From Selenomonadales bacterium (GTDB taxonomy: Bacteria > Bacillota > Negativicutes > Sporomusales > UBA7701): a DNA stretch of 64,000 nt. Position 1 is the first letter of the stretch, and every line of letters begins with the position of its first letter. The stretch is from positions 1-64,000 of the forward strand of contig JAHDOI010000024.1 in the NCBI GenBank assembly GCA_018434945.1, in the 5' to 3' direction. Both the position numbers and the translations under genes were made by a program. The notes below the pieces were generated by a model. That model did not search any database, was not told the DNA's origin, and saw only the letters and a list, made by a program, of their open reading frames with translations. Below, one piece after another: positions 60,408-64,000 of the stretch.

Positions 60408-61556
60408 TTATTTTATTTTCGTTTTGAGGATTTCGACGGCCTTATCGAGCTGCGGATCTTTGCCGCCGGGTTCTTTGTCGGACGGGGCTTCGATCTTGAC
60501 GTCGGGCTCGATGCCGATGCCGTTGATGGAACGGTCTTTGGGGGTGTAGTATTTGGCGATGGTGAGTTTGACGGCGGTGCTGTCGCCGAGGCCCATGATG
60601 GTCTGGACGGAGCCTTTGCCGAAGGTTTTGACGCCGACGAGGGTGCCCGCGCCGGTGTCCTGGACGGCGCCGGCGACGATTTCGGAGGCGCTGGCGCTGC
60701 CGCCGTTGACGAGGACGGCGAGCGGGTACTTCACGGCGTCGAGGTGGGAGGAGTGGGTTTCGCGCTTGCCGCTGCGCTCGACGACCGAGACGATGGGCCC
60801 GCGGGGGACGAGTTTGCCGGCGACTTTGACGCTTTCGCCGAGCAGGCCGCCGGGGTTGTCGCGCAGGTCGAGGACGATGGCTTTCATGCCTTCCTGTTCG
60901 AGTTCCTGGTATTTGCGGGCGAAGTCGGCGCCGGTCTGTTCGTTGAACATCGACAGGCGGATGTAGGCGATTTTGTCTGGGAGCATTTTGCCGGTGACGG
61001 TTTTGATCTGGATGTTTGAACGGGTCAGGGAGTAGTCTTTGGTGTCCTGGCCGCGGCGGATGGTGAGGGTGACTTTGCTGCCTTCGGGGCCGCGGATTTT
61101 GCTGACCGCTTCGTCGAGGGCGAAGTCTTTTGTGTCGTGGCCGTCGATCTTTATTATCTGGTCGCCGCTTTTGATGCCGGCTTTATCGCCGGAGGTGCCT
61201 TCGATGGGCGATACGACGGTGAGGACTTTGTCCTTGACGCCGATGACGATGCCGACGCCGCTGAAGGAGCCTTCGGTTTCGATGAGGAATTCGCGGTACA
61301 TGCGTTTGTCGAGGTAGACGGAGTGGGGGTCGCCGATGGCGCCGACAGCGCCTTTGATGGCGCCGTTCATGAGCGTCTCGACGGAGACGTCTTCGACGTA
61401 GCGGGCTTTGACCTGCTGGATTATCCGGAAGAGCTTGACGGCGCCGAGGGCGTCGCCGGTCCAGGATTGGAGCAGGTAGTAGAAGCCCCCCGCGGTCAGG
61501 GTGAATGTGGCCGCGACGAGGACGACGGCTCCCGCGATCAAGCGCCGGTTGAACAA
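60408..61556 (-). CDS. ctpA: Carboxy-terminal processing peptidase (S41)
   Basis: A 382-residue protease at the outer face of the membrane: signal anchor (LIAGAVVLVAATFTLTAGG), a PDZ domain (about 95-180, GIKSGDQIIKIDGHD), then the peptidase core with DLRDNPGGLLGES and the catalytic Ser/Lys (NGGSASASEI; FGKGSVQT). TTG at 61556 with GAGGTG six bases upstream is the start. It stands downstream of the EnvC-like gene, with a family-A element between, in the ftsEX cluster. Confidence 0.94.
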   Translation of the reverse strand: MFNRRLIAGAVVLVAATFTLTAGGFYYLLQSWTGDALGAVKLFRIIQQVKARYVEDVSVETLMNGAIKGAVGAIGDPHSVYLDKRMYREFLIETEGSFSGVGIVIGVKDKVLTVVSPIEGTSGDKAGIKSGDQIIKIDGHDTKDFALDEAVSKIRGPEGSKVTLTIRRGQDTKDYSLTRSNIQIKTVTGKMLPDKIAYIRLSMFNEQTGADFARKYQELEQEGMKAIVLDLRDNPGGLLGESVKVAGKLVPRGPIVSVVERSGKRETHSSHLDAVKYPLAVLVNGGSASASEIVAGAVQDTGAGTLVGVKTFGKGSVQTIMGLGDSTAVKLTIAKYYTPKDRSINGIGIEPDVKIEAPSDKEPGGKDPQLDKAVEILKTKIK

Positions 61557-61596
61557 TATTTACACCTCGATTCGGGTTTTGCCGGTACACAAGGCC

Positions 61597-61719
61597 GAGA
61601 TTGCTTTCAAAAGCTCCAGATGCAAGGCGCACCGGAGGCTGCGCAGCGACGCGTACTCGGACGTACGCTAGCAAGACAGCCGAGGAGCAACGTAGCAGAT
61701 GGACTTTTAAAGCAATCTC
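61597..61719. repeat. Palindromic intergenic element, family A, copy 6
   Basis: GAGATTGCTTT (61597-61607) is the perfect complement of AAAGCAATCTC (61709-61719), with AAAAGC/ACTTTT partly pairing inside. Core: CCAGATGCAAGGCGCACCGG, GCGTACTCGGACGTACGC, GCTAGCAAG, GAGGAGCAACG, GCAGATGG. It is nearly identical to copy 1 inside but has unrelated arms, and lies 42 bases after the stop of the M23 gene. Confidence 0.9.
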
Positions 61720-61760
61720 CCGTTAACTATATGTAGAATTTCGCCCGCCTATTCACCCCG

Positions 61761-62882
61761 TTACGGCAAATATCCGAGCGGGTTGACGGGCGAGCCGTTC
61801 TGGCGGACTTCGAAGTGGAGGTGGGGGCCGGTGGAGTAGCCGGTGGAGCCGATGCGGGCTACGACCTGGCCTTTGTAGACGCGCTGGCCTTCGCCGACCA
61901 AAAGTTCGGAGGAGTGGGCGTAGAGGGTGGATACGCCGCCGCCGTGGTCGATGATGACGGCTTTGCCGTAGCCGCCCATCCAGTCGGCGTAGATGACGAC
62001 GCCGCCGTCGGCCGCGCGGATGGGTTCGCCGTAGTCGGCGCCGATGTCGATGCCGCTGTGGTAGCGCTGGGTGCCGAAGATGGGATGGGTGCGCCAGCCG
62101 TAGGGGGAGGTGATGGGGCCGGACGCCGGCCAGATGAGGGCGCCGGTGGCGTCACGGTTGCCGGACTGGATGTTGCGGATCATCTGCTCGATGCGGCGGG
62201 AGGTTTCCTGGAGTTCCTGGTAGGCCCGCTCGGCGGTGTCGCGCTCGTAGACGGCGGAGTTCAGGACCTGCTCGCGCTCGTTGCGGCGGCTTTCGATGAC
62301 GTTTTTCTTGGCTGCGGCGACTTTTTCCAGCTCGAGGATGGCGAGGCGGTCGCGTTCGAGTTCGGCTTTCTTCTGGGTGACGAGTTCGCGCTCGAGTTTT
62401 ACTTTGGTGATGAGGGTGGCGTCCTGGGCAAGGACTCGCTTCAAGAGGTCGGCGCGGGTGGTGAAGTCGCCGAAGTCGGTGGCGCCGAGGAGGACGTCGA
62501 GGTAGCTGACCTGTCCGTTCTGGTAGATGTCGCGGATGCGTTTGTTGAGTATCCTGGTGCGCTCGGCAAGGCTCTTTTCGGCCTTGGCGAGGATGTCTTT
62601 GTTGAGGGCGATCTGCTGCTCGGTGTAGGCCCGCCGGGACTGGATGGCGTTGTAGTCGGCCAGGGCGCCGTCGAGGTCAGTCTGGATGAGACGGAGCTGT
62701 TCGGAGACACTGCTGACCTTTTGCTGGGCCTGGGCGGCTTTTTGCTGATGCTGCTGCATCTGCTGCTGGATGTCCTGCAGCTGACGCTGGTGGTCTTCGA
62801 TTTCGTTGGCGAGGGCGGGCAACGCGGCGGCCGCTGTGAGCAGCAGGGCCAGTGCCATTGCTGTGATGCGCCTTTTTTCCAT
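61761..62882 (-). CDS. EnvC/PcsB-like M23 peptidase
   Basis: A 373-residue exported protein: signal peptide (MALALLLTAAAALPALA), two long coiled coils (about 30-235), then an M23 domain with the zinc ligands HSGIDIG and HLHFEV (GPHLHFEVRQ) and YAHSS. The order coiled coil then LytM matches EnvC and PcsB, which act with FtsEX in septal wall cleavage. FtsX is 12 bases upstream. ATG at 62882 with AGGAGG upstream. Confidence 0.94.
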   Translation of the reverse strand: MEKRRITAMALALLLTAAAALPALANEIEDHQRQLQDIQQQMQQHQQKAAQAQQKVSSVSEQLRLIQTDLDGALADYNAIQSRRAYTEQQIALNKDILAKAEKSLAERTRILNKRIRDIYQNGQVSYLDVLLGATDFGDFTTRADLLKRVLAQDATLITKVKLERELVTQKKAELERDRLAILELEKVAAAKKNVIESRRNEREQVLNSAVYERDTAERAYQELQETSRRIEQMIRNIQSGNRDATGALIWPASGPITSPYGWRTHPIFGTQRYHSGIDIGADYGEPIRAADGGVVIYADWMGGYGKAVIIDHGGGVSTLYAHSSELLVGEGQRVYKGQVVARIGSTGYSTGPHLHFEVRQNGSPVNPLGYLP

Positions 62883-62894
62883 CGAATACCTCCT

Positions 62895-63782
62895 TTATAC
62901 TTTCATGAATCTTTTGAGGGATATTGTGCTGCCGAGGGCGCCGATGACGGTGCCGGCGACGATCAGCAGGATGCTGACATAGGTGAGGAAGGGGTATTTG
63001 GGGATGAGGGGCAGGAAGACGAGTTTCTGGTATATCTGGCCGGTGAGGAGGGTGTAGGCTTCGATGAGGAGGACGACGGCGATGACGGCGCCGCTGAAGC
63101 CGAGGATCATGCCTTCGATGAGGAAGGGCCAGCGGATGAAGGCGTCGGTGGCGCCGACGTATTTCATGATGCCGATTTCCTTGCGGCGGGCGAAGACGGT
63201 GATGCGGATGGTGTTGGAGATGATGAACAGGGCGGCCAGGGCGAGGAAGACGATGAGGGCGAGGCCGATGAGGCGGACCATTTTTGTGAGGGTGAAGAGC
63301 TGTTCGATGATTTCCTGGCCGAAGCGGGCGTTTTCGACGCCTTTGAGCTGGGCGACGGCCTGGGCCGCGGGTTTGACTCTCTCGGGCTTGTCCACTTTGA
63401 CTTCGAAGGCGTTGGGCAGGGGGTTGGTGTCGCCGAGGACGGCCAGGAGGCCCTGCTGTTCGCCGAGGCGCTGTTTGAAGCGGGCCAGGGCCTGGTCTTT
63501 GTCGACGAATGTTACCTGGACGACGCCGGGGATTTTGGTGATGCGGGTGCCGACTTCGCGGATTTCCTGGTCTTTGAGGTTGTCCTGGAGGTAGACGGAT
63601 ATCTGAACCTGCGATTCGAGGGTGGAGGCCATGTGGTTGAGGTTGAGGACCATGATGAGGAACATGCCGAGGATGAGGAGGGACAAGGCGACGGTGCTGA
63701 CGGAGGCGATGCTCATGAGGCCGTTGTGCCGGAGCGACGAGAAGGCTTCGCGGATGAAGTATTCGGTGGTCCTAACTTTCAT
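62895..63782 (-). CDS. ftsX: Cell division protein FtsX
   Basis: A 295-residue membrane protein: TM1 (SIASVSTVALSLLILGMFLI), an outer domain of about 110 residues (SVYLQDNLKDQEI...), then three helices and the conserved FARRKEIGIMKYVGATDAFI. It forms the FtsEX complex that activates the M23 protein. ATG at 63782 overlaps ftsE by 11 bases; GTG at 63797 is also open but lacks a site. Confidence 0.95.
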   Translation of the reverse strand: MKVRTTEYFIREAFSSLRHNGLMSIASVSTVALSLLILGMFLIMVLNLNHMASTLESQVQISVYLQDNLKDQEIREVGTRITKIPGVVQVTFVDKDQALARFKQRLGEQQGLLAVLGDTNPLPNAFEVKVDKPERVKPAAQAVAQLKGVENARFGQEIIEQLFTLTKMVRLIGLALIVFLALAALFIISNTIRITVFARRKEIGIMKYVGATDAFIRWPFLIEGMILGFSGAVIAVVLLIEAYTLLTGQIYQKLVFLPLIPKYPFLTYVSILLIVAGTVIGALGSTISLKRFMKV

Positions 63783-64000
63783 AGCCGTATTGCCCACCTT
63801 CCTGATCGCGGGCGATGCGGCCCTGCTCGATGGCGATGACGCGTCGTTTCATGCCGTCGACGACCATTTTGTCGTGGGTGGCCATGACCATGGTGGTGCC
63901 GGCTTTGTTGATGCGTTCGAAGATTTTCATGATTTCCCATGAGGTGTCGGGGTCGAGGTTGCCGGTGGGCTCGTCGGCGATGACGACGGTGGGGTTGTTG
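63772..64000 (-). CDS. ftsE: Cell division ATP-binding protein FtsE (C-terminal part)
   Basis: The last 75 codons of the gene are in the window. They begin in Walker B and D-loop (TVVIADEPTGNLDPDTSW), followed by the switch histidine in MVMATHDKMVVD and the end (IEQGRIARDQEGGQYGYES). FtsE is the cytoplasmic ATPase for FtsX. The TAG stop lies within the ftsX start region, so the two are coupled. Confidence 0.95.
   Translation of the reverse strand, partial: NNPTVVIADEPTGNLDPDTSWEIMKIFERINKAGTTMVMATHDKMVVDGMKRRVIAIEQGRIARDQEGGQYGYES

Overview
The window is GC-rich and reads as chromosome of a diderm, anaerobic Firmicute of the Negativicutes/Sporomusaceae type. The evidence is the mix of Firmicute signals (a T-box leader, class I c-di-GMP riboswitches, a Bacillus-type LexA operator, AGGAGG ribosome sites) with outer-membrane and anaerobe markers (a subtilisin autotransporter, pyruvate:ferredoxin oxidoreductase, rubredoxin, a MobA protein). 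No rRNA, tRNA or CRISPR array was seen. Most genes lie on the minus strand.

Layout. 0-6.4 kb: rubredoxin, a T-box controlled SSS symporter with its 35-aa accessory peptide, mobA-uvrC, and two tiny genes behind a c-di-GMP riboswitch. 6.8-15.3 kb: OsmC, MFS, RidA, an AhpD-like protein, a frameshifted acyl-CoA ligase, two paralogous PsbP/DcrB-like exported proteins, a riboswitch-controlled zinc-ribbon protein, a GNAT enzyme and a C_GCAxxG_C_C protein. 16-24.2 kb: a Sel1-repeat protein, then uvrA-uvrB behind two LexA boxes and a MinJ-like PDZ membrane protein. 24.4-31.3 kb: accessory DNA with PhzF, a half-size EamA protein and an AT-rich two-gene cassette (a QueC-like/PD-(D/E)XK fusion plus a partner starting Met-Gly), then an exported protein and a third riboswitch gene. 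31.4-47.9 kb: a possibly membrane-anchored excisionase-type HTH protein, an AraC regulator, a soluble chemoreceptor with a CZB domain, PFOR, a TVP38 protein, a cyclophilin lipoprotein, a dCache-HAMP-PAS-GGDEF-HD-GYP protein, DUF5714, DUF6056, an NSS transporter and an ABM protein. 48-60.4 kb: the frameshifted autotransporter, an amino-acid ABC importer, a Nif11-type RiPP precursor convergent with a radical SAM/SPASM maturase, an M20 hydrolase, an ABC-F protein and a CofE-like protein. 60.4-64 kb: ctpA, an EnvC-like M23 protein, ftsX and the end of ftsE.

The housekeeping genes ftsE-ftsX-M23-ctpA, then PDZ-uvrB-uvrA, then uvrC-mobA are collinear on one strand but separated by about 36 kb and 12 kb of other genes.

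Three things stand out. (1) The QueC-like/nuclease cassette, a candidate antiphage system related in logic to Qat and type IV CBASS. (2) A dense set of intergenic palindromic elements (at least eleven copies, three families) in which the conserved core is enclosed by outer arms that differ in every copy yet remain self-complementary; many abut a stop codon. (3) The Nif11/radical SAM RiPP pair. Two long genes are broken at homopolymer runs (C8 and G7), which may be phase variation or sequencing error.
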